64,000 nt of DNA from Bacteroidales bacterium (GTDB lineage Bacteria; Bacteroidota; Bacteroidia; Bacteroidales; GCA-2748055). Position 1 is the stretch's first letter, and each line of letters opens with the position of its first letter. Where the stretch lies: positions 61,482 through 125,481 of the forward strand of contig JAIPBT010000004.1 in the NCBI GenBank assembly GCA_021738565.1, given 5' to 3'. Both the position numbers and the translations under genes were made by a program. Positions 20,195 to 30,640 of this stretch are shown here, piece by piece. The notes below the pieces were generated by a model, which saw only the letters and a list, made by a program, of their open reading frames with translations, searched no databases and had not been told where the DNA came from.

Positions 20195-21190
20195 CTATTC
20201 AGGATCATATGCCCATTTCAGATAAACCGATCCCCATGTAAACCCACCTCCAAAAGCTGCAAATATGACATTGTCTCCCCTGTTAATTTGCTTTTCATAT
20301 TCCCAGAGGCACAATGGAATTGTTGCTGCCGTGGTATTTCCATACTTCTGAATATTTATCATCACCTGGCCCTTCCGGATTCCCATCCTTCTTGCCACTG
20401 CTTCAATGATCCTCATATTGGCCTGGTGGGGCACCAACCATTTCAGTTCGTCCGGTTTAATTTTATTTCTTTTCATGATCTCGACAGAAACATCAGCCAT
20501 TTTTGAAACTGCCACTTTAAAAACAGCCTGACCTTCCTGAAAAATAAAATGCTCACGGTTATCTACAGTTTCGTGTGAAGCTGGTTTCAGGGACCCACCG
20601 GCTTTCATATGCAGGTTATTGTACCCGCTGCCATCTACTTCAAGTATACTGTCAATGATCCCAAAACCGTCTTCAACAGGTTCAATAAGCACCGCCCCTG
20701 CACCATCACCAAATAGGGGACATGTAGTTCGGTCGGTATAGTCTGTAATGGCACTCATCATATCCGCACCCACAACGATAACTTTTTTACTTGCTCCGCT
20801 CCTGACAAAACCTGCAGCTGTTTCAAGTGCAAAGAGGAATCCGGAACATGCAGCTGCAAGATCAAAACCCCAGGCATTTTTTAATCCCGCTTTGTGGCAA
20901 ATTAAATTGGATACTGACGGAAATTGCATATCCGGAGTAACGGTTGCAACAATAACCAATTCAACATCAGCAGGACTGGTGTTTGTTTTTTCAAGAAGTC
21001 CTTTTACTGCTTCCGTTCCCATATCTGATGTTGCCTTGCCCCCCTTAAGTATCCGGCGCTCTTTGATCCCGATACGCTGCATTATCCATTCATCCGTCGT
21101 ATCAACAAGGGTACTAAGCTCATCATTCGTAAGCCTGTATTCCGGAACCCAGCCATGGACTCCTGTTATTCCAGCCGCAGTCAAACTCAT
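20195..21190 (-). CDS. fabH: beta-ketoacyl-ACP synthase III
   Basis: [13 protein letters not shown] active-site Cys, [30 protein letters not shown]. Confidence 0.97.
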   Translation of the reverse strand: MSLTAAGITGVHGWVPEYRLTNDELSTLVDTTDEWIMQRIGIKERRILKGGKATSDMGTEAVKGLLEKTNTSPADVELVIVATVTPDMQFPSVSNLICHKAGLKNAWGFDLAAACSGFLFALETAAGFVRSGASKKVIVVGADMMSAITDYTDRTTCPLFGDGAGAVLIEPVEDGFGIIDSILEVDGSGYNNLHMKAGGSLKPASHETVDNREHFIFQEGQAVFKVAVSKMADVSVEIMKRNKIKPDELKWLVPHQANMRIIEAVARRMGIRKGQVMINIQKYGNTTAATIPLCLWEYEKQINRGDNVIFAAFGGGFTWGSVYLKWAYDPE

Positions 21191-22131
21191 TTGTTCAGTG
21201 ATTCTTTAATGTTGTCAATCAATCCTGTATCTATTACATTGAAGGTTTGGATGATCATGTTCATAATTGCCTTTTCATTTGATATCCCGTGACCAATGAC
21301 CATTGGAGATTGAATACCCAAAACAGGTGTTCCTCCAAAATTTTCAAAATTAAACATTTCAAAATAACCATTGCATTGATTCCTGGTAGAAATCAAATTA
21401 TAGAAAGCTTCTGCCAGTTTCAGGACAATGTTACCAACAAACCCGTCACATACTATAACATCAGCTTTATTATCTGTAAATAAGGTGTTTGGTTCAATGT
21501 TGCCTGAAAAGTTAAAATCATTGTTCCGGTACATTAGCCGGAATGTGCTTTTAGCAACGAGATTTCCTTTTTCCTCTTCCTCACCAATATTCAACAATGA
21601 TACCCTTGGGTTTTCAATATTGTAAAGCAACCTGGATATGATGCTGCCAAGTATTCCGTATTGGTATAAAACATCTGGCCTTGCATCGGGATTCAGGCCA
21701 ACATCCAGTATGACAGCATCCCCACCCTTGATTCCTGGAATTTTTGCTGAAATGGCAGGTCGGATCACCCCTGGTATGGGTGTAATTATTTGCATGGCTC
21801 CTACAAGCATTGCTCCGGTATTGCCTGCACTGCAAAAACCATCAATATTTTTGTTTTTAAGCATTTTCTGACCAAGAAAAATGCTTGAATCCGGCATGTT
21901 GTTGAAAGCCTTGATCGGATGATCCCCCATTCCAAGGTACTGGTCGGTATGAATGATCTCAAATAAACTGATATCCAGATCATTTTTACCTGCATAAGTA
22001 AGGATAATGTCTTTGTCGCCAAAAAATACGATATCAGTTTCTGCGGGAAGTTCCTTCTTTGCAAGCAGGCTACCTTCAATAGCTGCACCCGGGGAGTAAT
22101 CCCCGCCCATGATGTCAATTCCAATGCGCAT
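21187..22131 (-). CDS. plsX: phosphate acyltransferase PlsX
   Basis: [43 protein letters not shown]. Confidence 0.97.
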   Translation of the reverse strand: MRIGIDIMGGDYSPGAAIEGSLLAKKELPAETDIVFFGDKDIILTYAGKNDLDISLFEIIHTDQYLGMGDHPIKAFNNMPDSSIFLGQKMLKNKNIDGFCSAGNTGAMLVGAMQIITPIPGVIRPAISAKIPGIKGGDAVILDVGLNPDARPDVLYQYGILGSIISRLLYNIENPRVSLLNIGEEEEKGNLVAKSTFRLMYRNNDFNFSGNIEPNTLFTDNKADVIVCDGFVGNIVLKLAEAFYNLISTRNQCNGYFEMFNFENFGGTPVLGIQSPMVIGHGISNEKAIMNMIIQTFNVIDTGLIDNIKESLNK

Positions 22132-22160
22132 GCTTCGTCTAAACGAAGGCCATCAAGCGA

Positions 22161-22355
22161 TCAGCCCAGGTCAGCTTCATTATCAATGACCAGTTTACCC
22201 TTATAGTAGAGATTGCCGTCAACATAATAAGCACGGTGGCGTTGATGCACCGTTCCGGTAGTTGAACAGGTAGAAAGTGTTGGCGCTTCAGCCTTATAAT
22301 GTGTACGTCTTTTATCTCTTCTTTGTTTAGAAGTTTTTCTTTTTGGATGTGCCAT
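22161..22355 (-). CDS. rpmF: 50S ribosomal protein L32
   Basis: [42 protein letters not shown]. Confidence 0.97.
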   Translation of the reverse strand: MAHPKRKTSKQRRDKRRTHYKAEAPTLSTCSTTGTVHQRHRAYYVDGNLYYKGKLVIDNEADLG

Positions 22356-22360
22356 GACCT

Positions 22361-22891
22361 TTAATTTTTATCAAATACTTTTTTTAATTCATCCCAACGT
22401 GGATCCGTATATTTTACTTCTTCTTTCAACAAATGATTCTTCAGCTTTTTCAACATGTCAGGATTGCATCCAGAGGACCCGTCCTGCAGATCCGAATGTA
22501 CTTTTTTTATCGGAACTGAGAGCACCAGGTATTCATAAAAGATTTGGGAAACATCAAAATGATTGTTATCCCTCGGAACCATTAACACATCGTCATCCAT
22601 CTCTTTCTCCACATCACCATATTTCAGGAACATGGTTTGGTCAACAGAGATCGGATGTTCGAAGACCTCCAGACACCTGTCACATTCCAGATTCAAAAAA
22701 CCCTCCAGGTGAACATCAAGTGTTAAGCCATCCGTTCGTTTCGATACTTCCATCAAAACCCGGATCTCCCCACCTTCCCAATAACTGCTCTCGTAAAACC
22801 GAAAGAACGAATCTCCCAATGAAAATTCAAACGTTTCAGTCTCCTTCTTCAGTTCGGAAAAACGAACTACATATTCTTCACTTCGCTTCAC
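22361..22891 (-). CDS. YceD family (DUF177) protein
   Basis: [14 protein letters not shown] motif and linkage to rpmF. Confidence 0.88.
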   Translation of the reverse strand: MKRSEEYVVRFSELKKETETFEFSLGDSFFRFYESSYWEGGEIRVLMEVSKRTDGLTLDVHLEGFLNLECDRCLEVFEHPISVDQTMFLKYGDVEKEMDDDVLMVPRDNNHFDVSQIFYEYLVLSVPIKKVHSDLQDGSSGCNPDMLKKLKNHLLKEEVKYTDPRWDELKKVFDKN

Positions 22892-22976
22892 AATACAATA
22901 CGTCGAATTTCGGGTTGCAAAAATAAAAAAACTTATGATATATAAAAAATATATACCACCGTATGTTTGTCTGATT

Positions 22977-23133
22977 AATTAGTGCCTGTCAATAAAGTGC
23001 AGTGGCTGGATCATAATGTTCGTTTGCAAGGCTTGCGAAGTTGGGAAATGCGGAGTCCCGATATATTATCGGGATTAGCAATTTTACCGACGAGCGTAAC
23101 GATGATATCGGACATTATGGACAGACACTAATT
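22977..23133. repeat. MITE-like inverted-repeat element (~157 bp)
   Basis: Ends AATTAGTGCCTGTC / GACAGACACTAATT (13/14 complementary), arms extending imperfectly to about 22 bp; contains hairpin TCCCGATATATTATCGGGA; no coding capacity. Confidence 0.75.
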
Positions 23134-23171
23134 AGAATTTCAGGCTTAAGGAATATTATAAAGCTCCCCGG

Positions 23172-23549
23172 TTAATACAATACTTCATCGATCATTTGAA
23201 TGAGTGTATCAATAAAGTAATCGTCTTTTGTTAGAAAACGCACTGCTCCAATTTCCAGGGATTTTCTTAAAAGTTCTTCTGTTCCGTAAGCAGTAAGCAT
23301 GATAACAGGGAGGTCTGATTTGATACTTTTGATCTTTTCAAGGGTCTGCAAACCATTCATTTTAGAATCGTCATCAGTAGACAAATTATGATCAAGTACA
23401 ATCAGATCAGGATTCAGGTCAATCGAATTCAAACAATCTTCTCCCGATTCAAATGCCTTTACATCATATTGCTGACGGCTCTGGAAAGTATACTCCAGCA
23501 GATTTATTATCATTTTGTCATCGTCAACAAAGAATATCAGTTTGCTCAT
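23172..23549 (-). CDS. Single-domain response regulator
   Basis: Receiver motifs FFVDDDK, LIVLDHNLS, VIMLTAYG, FLTKDD; no output domain. Confidence 0.9.
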   Translation of the reverse strand: MSKLIFFVDDDKMIINLLEYTFQSRQQYDVKAFESGEDCLNSIDLNPDLIVLDHNLSTDDDSKMNGLQTLEKIKSIKSDLPVIMLTAYGTEELLRKSLEIGAVRFLTKDDYFIDTLIQMIDEVLY

Positions 23550-23854
23550 ATTTCCAGATTGAATGATACAATAATATCCGCCTCTCCATGTTGATAAACA
23601 GAGTGATTTGTAAATGTAAGAATTTTTTTAAAACCCGCTTAAAATATAATGAAACGACCTTGTAAAAAAATAATTATTGGTTCTACAAGTGACAGTGATA
23701 ATTTTTTATTTGAAGTTGCATCTGACCATTGAAAAAACAGACCATTAACAGATCGTTAGTTTGTAAATAACATTTGGGCCCAAATTCCGGTACGTTATAA
23801 ATATCCAACTGATGTTTTAAACAAAAAACCGAAAAGACAATTTTCATAAAAAAC

Positions 23855-23868
23855 GTCCGTTATCGAAC
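23855..23868 (+). promoter_or_regulatory. Imperfect palindrome, possible activator site upstream of the sigma-54-like promoter
   Basis: GTCCGTTATCGAAC, about 80 bp upstream of the -24 element. Confidence 0.35.
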
Positions 23869-23946
23869 ACCTGTTCAATGAAACAGCACACTTCTTATGA
23901 TGGTGTTAAGTGTATAAAATTTTGAATTAGTGATTCTTGTAATTTT

Positions 23947-23962
23947 TGGCATATCTATTGTA
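23947..23962 (+). promoter_or_regulatory. Sigma-54-like promoter
   Basis: TGGCATATCTATTGTA; GG-N10-GT with correct -24/-12 spacing. Confidence 0.55.
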
Positions 23963-24021
23963 TTTTTTCGTTGCAACTGGAACCTGGTTATTCTTCCTGG
24001 AACTACCAATATTATAAAAAT

Positions 24022-26466
24022 ATGTCACTTATTAAGAACTATTTCACTGCCCTTTTCAGACACAATGTTAAGGATCGTTTCTATTCAATTCTGAATATAT
24101 TGGGACTTGCCATTGGAATTGCATCTGCAATTCTGATATTTCTGTACATCGAAGATGAGTTATCTTTTGACAAACATAATGTTAATCACGAAAGAATTTA
24201 CAGGCTGGAAGGCGATTTTTTCATAAACGGGAAACAGGATCTCACTGCAATAACTCAGATCCCGCTGGCTCCAACACTTAAAGATGAGTACCCGGAAATT
24301 GAGAACATAACCAGGATATTGCCAAGACAGGGATTGTATTTCCGAAAGGGCGAAGATATATTCAAGGAAGATAGCCTGGCACTTGCAGATTCAACAATAT
24401 TTAATGTATTTACATTGAAATTCCTGCGCGGAGATCCGAAAAGCGCGCTCACAGAACCCCTTACCATGGTAATCAGTGAGAGCCTGGCAAATAAATACTT
24501 CGGATCATTGGATATCATAAATGAGTCCGTCACCAACCTTGATGGTTCAGAATACAGGATAACCGGGGTTTTCAAGGACCTTCCAAAAAACACGCACATG
24601 CGTTACAATGGACTGATCTCCACCAAAACAATTGAAGAGCAAATAGGAAGTGAAAGATTCAATGATCGATCTTCTGGCTCATTTTGGAACGTTGCTGCCT
24701 ATTCTTATGTGATCCTGAAGGAAAACACCACCGCACAGATGGTGCTTGACAAGTTCCCTGATTTCTATGACAAATATATGAGAGAACTTGGCGACAGGCT
24801 GGATGCCAGTTTCAGTCTCAGAATGACCAATATCACGGATATTCATTACCAGGAGGAAGAATTAACATGGGACCTCCAAAAAGGCAATATGAATTATATT
24901 TACATACTGACCATCATCGCAGTATTCCTGGTATTCATCGCCAGTGTAAATTATACAAATCTGACAACTGCACGCGGAGCAAAAAGAGGAAAAGAAATAG
25001 GTGTCCGAAAAGTTGGAGGAGCAAGCAAAAGCATATTGCGGAAACAGTTCCTGGGAGAATCACTGATCACCACCTTTATCGCAGGATTGATAGCAATTTT
25101 ACTCATCATCATAGCACTCAATACATTCAACGGGTTTTCTGAAAAATCTTTTGGAATGGATGATATATTTCAGTTCAGAATAATCCTGTTTATAATCGGG
25201 TTGATCTTACTGACCGGCTTGATATCCGGACTATACCCTGCATATTACCTTGCATCATTCAACCCGGTGGCCATTATGAAAGGGGGAAGTGAAGGATTGA
25301 AAGAAAAAGGTATGCTCAGGAGGATCCTGGTGGTTTCACAATTTGTAATTTCTGCAGCAATGATAGTCGGGACAATTGTAGTTGCTGTGCAATTGACATA
25401 CATGCAGAACAAGCCGCTTGGATTTGACATAGACCAGATCATAACCGTTCAGCTTAATGATTCCTCCATAATAAATAATATTGATGCGTTCAAGCAGGAA
25501 TTAAACAGAAGTCCGGCTATTGAAGGTGTGGCCAGGTCAACTTCAGTTCCCGGTAGATTTTTCGGAAAACAGGTAATGACAGTTGAGGCCGGAAATGGTG
25601 AAATGCAGGAAAAAACGGTTAACAGCGTTGTTGTTGATTACGATTTTATAGATGTGTATGGTTTGCAATTAAAAAACCAACCGAATTCAAGAAAATTCAG
25701 CAAAGATTTCGGATCCGATCCTCAATCAGCATTTATTATTAATGAAGCTGTTGCCCGTGAATTCAACCATGGTGATAATTCAGTAGGGAAGCGTTTCAGA
25801 CCGGGGGTTTTTCTGGATGGCCAGGGTCCCCCGGAAGGCAAGGTCATTGGTGTTACAGAGAATTTCCATTATGCATCACTACATAATCCGGTGGATGGCA
25901 TTCTAATGAGGGTCAATGAAGGACCTTTCCTCCGGACAATGTCCATTAGATTTGCAAATGGCATGAGTGAAGAGGCGTTGAAATGGATCAGGCAAACAAG
26001 AGAAGGTTTTGATCCGGTTTTCCCGCTGGAATACAACTTCCTGGATGAAGAAATTGAAAAACTTTACTCCCAGGAAAAGATCATCTTTTCATTGTTCATT
26101 GCCTTTACAATACTTGTTCTTTTCATCTCTGCAATGGGTTTGCTCGGATTGTCCTCGTTCATGACTGCAAAAAGAACCCGTGAAACAGGCATCCGGCGAG
26201 TTATGGGCGCCACACAAAATCAAATACTCATTCTTTTTGTCAGGCAGTTTTCCAAATGGGTGATTATTTCAAATATTATCGCATGGCCCCTTGCATGGTT
26301 GGTTATGAACAAATGGCTGGAGAATTTTGAATTCAGAAAAGACTTTCCATTTTGGTCCTTTGCCTTATCTTTGCTTACATCAGTAATTATAGCAATTTTA
26401 ACAGTGAGCTGGCAATCTGTAAAGGCATCAAGAATGGATCCTGCCCGCTCGCTCAAGGTAGAATAA
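24022..26466 (+). CDS. ABC transporter permease, FtsX/MacB-like with two permease halves
   Basis: Start at ATG 24022 (MSLIKNYFTALFRHNVKDRFYSILNILGLAIGIAS); two MacB_PCD/FtsX blocks (GKEIGVRKVGGASKSILRKQFL; RTRETGIRRVMGATQNQIL). Confidence 0.92.
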   Translation: MSLIKNYFTALFRHNVKDRFYSILNILGLAIGIASAILIFLYIEDELSFDKHNVNHERIYRLEGDFFINGKQDLTAITQIPLAPTLKDEYPEIENITRILPRQGLYFRKGEDIFKEDSLALADSTIFNVFTLKFLRGDPKSALTEPLTMVISESLANKYFGSLDIINESVTNLDGSEYRITGVFKDLPKNTHMRYNGLISTKTIEEQIGSERFNDRSSGSFWNVAAYSYVILKENTTAQMVLDKFPDFYDKYMRELGDRLDASFSLRMTNITDIHYQEEELTWDLQKGNMNYIYILTIIAVFLVFIASVNYTNLTTARGAKRGKEIGVRKVGGASKSILRKQFLGESLITTFIAGLIAILLIIIALNTFNGFSEKSFGMDDIFQFRIILFIIGLILLTGLISGLYPAYYLASFNPVAIMKGGSEGLKEKGMLRRILVVSQFVISAAMIVGTIVVAVQLTYMQNKPLGFDIDQIITVQLNDSSIINNIDAFKQELNRSPAIEGVARSTSVPGRFFGKQVMTVEAGNGEMQEKTVNSVVVDYDFIDVYGLQLKNQPNSRKFSKDFGSDPQSAFIINEAVAREFNHGDNSVGKRFRPGVFLDGQGPPEGKVIGVTENFHYASLHNPVDGILMRVNEGPFLRTMSIRFANGMSEEALKWIRQTREGFDPVFPLEYNFLDEEIEKLYSQEKIIFSLFIAFTILVLFISAMGLLGLSSFMTAKRTRETGIRRVMGATQNQILILFVRQFSKWVIISNIIAWPLAWLVMNKWLENFEFRKDFPFWSFALSLLTSVIIAILTVSWQSVKASRMDPARSLKVE

Positions 26467-26470
26467 CCCA

Positions 26471-27283
26471 ATGGAAGAAATCAGGGGAAACTTTGTCATT
26501 CTGAACGGGCATCCGGTTAGGAAAGAAAAATACATTCCCGAAAAAGCATCTAAAATCTACTACGAGGTGATAAGAATGATCGATGGTGGCTACCTGTTCC
26601 TTGAGGACCATCTTGAAAGACTAAAAAAATCCTGCAACAAACACGATTCAAACTGCCCATCTGATAAGGATGCCATAAAATCTCTGGAAATGCTTGCAAA
26701 GAGATCAGGTTTAGTTAATGGAAATGTCAAAATATTGGTTTACAGTAAGGAAGGAAGAATGCATACAGCATGTTACTTCACTCCTCATTATTACCCGGCT
26801 CCCGGAGATTATAAAAATGGCATACAAACCAGGACTTTTTCTTTTAACAGGCCTGATCCCAATGTAAAACAATGGAACGAAAAATTCAGGAAAGAAGTGA
26901 AACAATTTATCCAACAGGAGAATATTTACGAGGCAATCCTGTTGAGTAAAGAAGGAAATCTTACTGAAGGAAGCCGTTCAAATCTTTTTTTTATTGACCA
27001 GGAAGGGGTCGTTATCACTGCACCTTCAGAAGCAATACTACCTGGCATCACCAGGAAATATGTAGTTGATTTGTGCGAAAAAAACAGGATCACAGTTAGC
27101 GAAAAACTCGTTGACCTTGATTTTGCTCAAAAAATGACCAGTTGTTTCATTACGGGAACCTCTCCCAAGGTGTTGCCGGTAAGGTGTTTAAATAATATCG
27201 AATTTGATACTGGGAATGAAGTGCTCCAGATTATAAGAGATTCTTTTGATCAATTACTGCAAGAACATTTGAAAAGGAAATAA
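26471..27283 (+). CDS. Aminotransferase class IV (branched-chain aminotransferase / aminodeoxychorismate lyase-like)
   Basis: LTEGSRSNLFFIDQEGVVITAPSEAILPGITRKYV signature. Confidence 0.88.
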   Translation: MEEIRGNFVILNGHPVRKEKYIPEKASKIYYEVIRMIDGGYLFLEDHLERLKKSCNKHDSNCPSDKDAIKSLEMLAKRSGLVNGNVKILVYSKEGRMHTACYFTPHYYPAPGDYKNGIQTRTFSFNRPDPNVKQWNEKFRKEVKQFIQQENIYEAILLSKEGNLTEGSRSNLFFIDQEGVVITAPSEAILPGITRKYVVDLCEKNRITVSEKLVDLDFAQKMTSCFITGTSPKVLPVRCLNNIEFDTGNEVLQIIRDSFDQLLQEHLKRK

Positions 27284-27287
27284 GCAG

Positions 27288-27362
27288 TGGGACATACTGG
27301 AGTCGAACCAGTGACCTCTTGCCTGTCAAGCAAGCGCTCTAAACCAACTGAGCTAATGCCCC
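27288..27362 (-). tRNA. tRNA-Val (anticodon GAC)
   Basis: Minus strand GGGGCATTAGCTCAGTTGGTTTAGAGCGCTTGCTTGACAGGCAAGAGGTCACTGGTTCGACTCCAGTATGTCCCA: 7-bp acceptor stem (one G-U), D-arm, anticodon stem CTTGC/GCAAG with loop TTGACAG, T-arm. Confidence 0.93.
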
Positions 27363-27491
27363 TTCAGGGCAAAAATAATAAAATGTTTCCGATTTGTCTT
27401 GCCCCGATTGAAGTTTGTTAAGCCCTTTCCAATAACGTATTCCGTTTTCTTTTTTATATTTATTGACTGATTACAATTAAAAACCATATTT

Positions 27492-28769
27492 ATGAATCGT
27501 CGAAAATTTCTCAATACTTCTGCCGGAGCGTCTGTGGGAACGCTGGCAGGGTTATCCGGATGTTCCAATCCCTCTTCAACGGAATCAACCGGCAGTAAAA
27601 GGGCCGATAATACTCCTTATCCCCTGGCGATCACCATGTGGGAATTTTCATGGCTTGAACGAAAATGGCCAGGTGCAGGATACGAAGATTGGGACAAAGC
27701 ATTATCCGAGCTGGTTGAAAGGGGATATGATGCAATTAGAATAGATGCATTTCCCCATCTGATTTACAATGATCCGGATAAAGAATATTTACTCTATCCT
27801 CAGTGGACTTTTGAAGAATGGGGAAGTCCTTCAATTAACCGGGTAAAGGTACAGCCCAATTTGAATTTATTTCTTGAAAAATGCAGGGAGTACAATATAA
27901 GGGTAGGTCTTTCCAGCTGGTTCAGGGAAGATGAAAATGACCTCCGAATGCGGCTTAATTCACCTGAAAAACATGCAGCCGCCTGGTTAAAAACCCTTCA
28001 TTCTATTGATGAAGCAGGTTTGATGGATGTTATTATCTATGTTGACCTTTGCAATGAATGGACAGGTCCTGATTGGTGCCCTTATTTTGTAAATGATCCT
28101 CCCGAGGCGACATGGACAGGTTGGAACACAAAAAAATCCTTAAAATGGATGCATAAAAGTACAGATATTCTAAGGGAACATTTTCCAGATCTGCCATACA
28201 CTTTCTCATTCACCGGTGAGGTCAATGCTTCTACACCGGATAAGGGATATTTTGAAATGCTTGATTTCCTGGAGCCCCACATCTGGATGACCAGCTACAA
28301 TGGTTCTGAATTTTACCGGGAAACCGGTTATGTTTTTAATAATTTCAGCTCCAAAGGTTATGAAAGCCTTGCGCTTAATGGGAAAAGGGTGTACGATTCC
28401 AAAAAAGACTATTGGAACAATGGATTGAAAGAGCAAATATATTATGCTGCCAAATGGTCGGAAGTCTCAAAACAGCCCCTGATAACCACTGAATGCTGGG
28501 GAGTTGTAAACTTCAGGGACTGGCCAATGCTTGATTGGGGATATATCAAGGAATTGTGTGCTGTGGGAACTGAGGAGGCAGCAAAAACAGGTCGCTGGCT
28601 TGCTATTGGAACCAGTAATTTTTGCGGACCACAGTTTGTTGGAATGTGGAGAGATATAAAATGGCATCAACAATTAACCAGAATGATCCATGAGTCAACG
28701 CTGGCTGATGACTTAAGAGGATCATTACTGGCTAAAAGAATGTCAGATTTTATCGGTAAAATAAGTTAG
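27492..28769 (+). CDS. Cellulase-like (TIM-barrel glycoside hydrolase-type) secreted protein with Tat/lipoprotein-like N-terminus
   Basis: MNRRKFLNTSAGASVGTLAGLSGCSN; barrel-like segments with DLCNEW and TTECWG. Confidence 0.7.
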   Translation: MNRRKFLNTSAGASVGTLAGLSGCSNPSSTESTGSKRADNTPYPLAITMWEFSWLERKWPGAGYEDWDKALSELVERGYDAIRIDAFPHLIYNDPDKEYLLYPQWTFEEWGSPSINRVKVQPNLNLFLEKCREYNIRVGLSSWFREDENDLRMRLNSPEKHAAAWLKTLHSIDEAGLMDVIIYVDLCNEWTGPDWCPYFVNDPPEATWTGWNTKKSLKWMHKSTDILREHFPDLPYTFSFTGEVNASTPDKGYFEMLDFLEPHIWMTSYNGSEFYRETGYVFNNFSSKGYESLALNGKRVYDSKKDYWNNGLKEQIYYAAKWSEVSKQPLITTECWGVVNFRDWPMLDWGYIKELCAVGTEEAAKTGRWLAIGTSNFCGPQFVGMWRDIKWHQQLTRMIHESTLADDLRGSLLAKRMSDFIGKIS

Positions 28770-28794
28770 ACACTGTTTGAGCAATGCTCCATTT

Positions 28795-29472
28795 TTATTC
28801 CATGGTATTTTGAAAGTATCTTTCCTTCTCAACAACTGCCTGGTAAATGGTTGCAAACGCTGTATTTATCCACATGACGGAAATGATCACTCCGAAAAAC
28901 AGTACGATTAAGCCAAGAATTACGATAAAAAATGCAAGTATCCCCATCAGGAAAATCTGCCAACCATAGCCCCTGGTCATCTGCCAGCTTTTATTCATTG
29001 CTTCGGTAAGCTCCATCTCCCTGTCAATCACAAGATAGGGGACAAATGCAAGCCTGCAGGCAAAAATAATCCCGGGGAAAATCAGCATAAGGATTCCTAT
29101 GCCGACAATTACACCAACAACAACATTGGCTGCCACAGCATTCCAGTAATTCCTGTTAAATACAGCAAACATGTCCTGTATTTCATAAGATTCCCCTCTA
29201 ACTGCTTTTAGAAAAACCCACTTGGTGCTGTATCCAATCGGTCCAGCAACAAAAATTCCAAATCCGATCCCAAATAGGACCAGTGGTATCAGGAACAAGC
29301 TAAAATCATCAGCTTTCCACTGCACCATTGCGGTCGGACCAGAGATAACACAATAAATTATGGTAACTGCAAGAAGCCCTACAAATGACTTCCACATGAT
29401 GTTCCAACTTATTCCATATACATCTCCGGCTGAAGGAACAAGATTGTCTGAATTGTTATTTAGTATTTCCAT
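28795..29472 (-). CDS. Multi-TM membrane protein (DUF975-like)
   Basis: 225 aa, several hydrophobic helices; DREMELTEAMNKSWQMTRGYGWQIFLMGI motif. Confidence 0.6.
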   Translation of the reverse strand: MEILNNNSDNLVPSAGDVYGISWNIMWKSFVGLLAVTIIYCVISGPTAMVQWKADDFSLFLIPLVLFGIGFGIFVAGPIGYSTKWVFLKAVRGESYEIQDMFAVFNRNYWNAVAANVVVGVIVGIGILMLIFPGIIFACRLAFVPYLVIDREMELTEAMNKSWQMTRGYGWQIFLMGILAFFIVILGLIVLFFGVIISVMWINTAFATIYQAVVEKERYFQNTME

Positions 29473-29610
29473 TTTTTTAAAAAATTTGATTTCATTGTCA
29501 AATCTATTGCATGTTGAGTAATTATTTTAGCGACTAAAGTAGGAATTTAGTCTGCCGCTTGATATTTAATTTCCATTTGTTATATATTGCATTCAGATTA
29601 ACCTACTGCT

Positions 29611-30558
29611 TTGAATTTGCGCATCCAAATAATCATTCTTCTGATCTTTCTTATTGCCGGGATGGTGACAGTTTTTCTGTCAAACAGGATCATGAGAAAA
29701 TATGCCTTGCCCTACCTTTCCAGTTATTTTTATTTTATTGTTTTCTTATACATATTTTCAGTCTATAGTATTGTAGGTTCAAGTGTAATCAATCATATCC
29801 TTGTAAATAACAATACTGAATTAAATACAATACAGTCTGCAAAAGCAATTCTGATCGCGTTGGGTATACCTTTTTTTATTTTGTCCCTATACATGTTCCT
29901 GAGGCTGTGCCATGAACTATTCAATAAAAAGATCTCCGACCTCTTTACGGTATTGTATTTTATGTTATTTGCTGCATCGTTTTTGGGATATGCATTGCTG
30001 AACATGAATATAGGGGGATTCGAAACCGTTAATTTTTTAATGGATTCCAATCAGCTGATCTGGATATTTACTGGGCTGCTTGCAGGTATATTCGGCTATT
30101 CCCTGGTATACATCATATCCAAAGTCCGGGACATAAAAGATGTAAATCAGAGAAAGGCTTATTATTGGTTTGCAGCCTGGTATTTAACATTCATGATTAT
30201 TGTTACAGGCAGCCTTCAACTCACAAAATTAAATCCCCTGTTTGGATTGCTATTCATTGCCTTTTTGACAGCATTTCATCTTATTCCGGTCATGTTCATA
30301 AACCTCTACCTGCAGCGCTATTATGTTAGAAGTGTCTCAACAATGGAATTTACAGAAAAAATGACTGATTTGATGAATACTTATAACATTTCAAAAAGAG
30401 AATCTGAAATCATCGAATTAATTTGCAAGGGAATGTCCAACCAGGAGATCAGCGATTCACTATTCATATCATTACAGACAGTAAAAGATCATATACACAG
30501 GATCTTTAACAAAACGGGCGTTAAGAACCGGGTTCAGCTAACCAACCTTTTGTCATAA
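29611..30558 (+). CDS. LuxR-type transcriptional regulator with N-terminal multi-TM domain
   Basis: Seven hydrophobic segments then C-terminal HTH (ISKRESEIIELICKGMSNQEISDSLFISLQTVKDHIHRIFNKTGVKNRVQL). Confidence 0.88.
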   Translation: MNLRIQIIILLIFLIAGMVTVFLSNRIMRKYALPYLSSYFYFIVFLYIFSVYSIVGSSVINHILVNNNTELNTIQSAKAILIALGIPFFILSLYMFLRLCHELFNKKISDLFTVLYFMLFAASFLGYALLNMNIGGFETVNFLMDSNQLIWIFTGLLAGIFGYSLVYIISKVRDIKDVNQRKAYYWFAAWYLTFMIIVTGSLQLTKLNPLFGLLFIAFLTAFHLIPVMFINLYLQRYYVRSVSTMEFTEKMTDLMNTYNISKRESEIIELICKGMSNQEISDSLFISLQTVKDHIHRIFNKTGVKNRVQLTNLLS

Positions 30559-30640
30559 TTACCAGCTGGTTCACTAACCTACCCAACATTCATTTTCTCC
30601 TTTCTCATCTAACAGATTTCCTGCCTTGATTTCATCTTTA

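Noticed and set aside
22354-22926. 190-aa plus-strand ORF over yceD
   Set aside because: Antisense to a recognisable YceD-family gene; low-complexity translation.
23172-26466. Receiver and FtsX permease as a linked two-component/ABC module
   Set aside because: They are on opposite strands with a 420-bp gap and the receiver has no output domain; linkage not supported by sequence alone.
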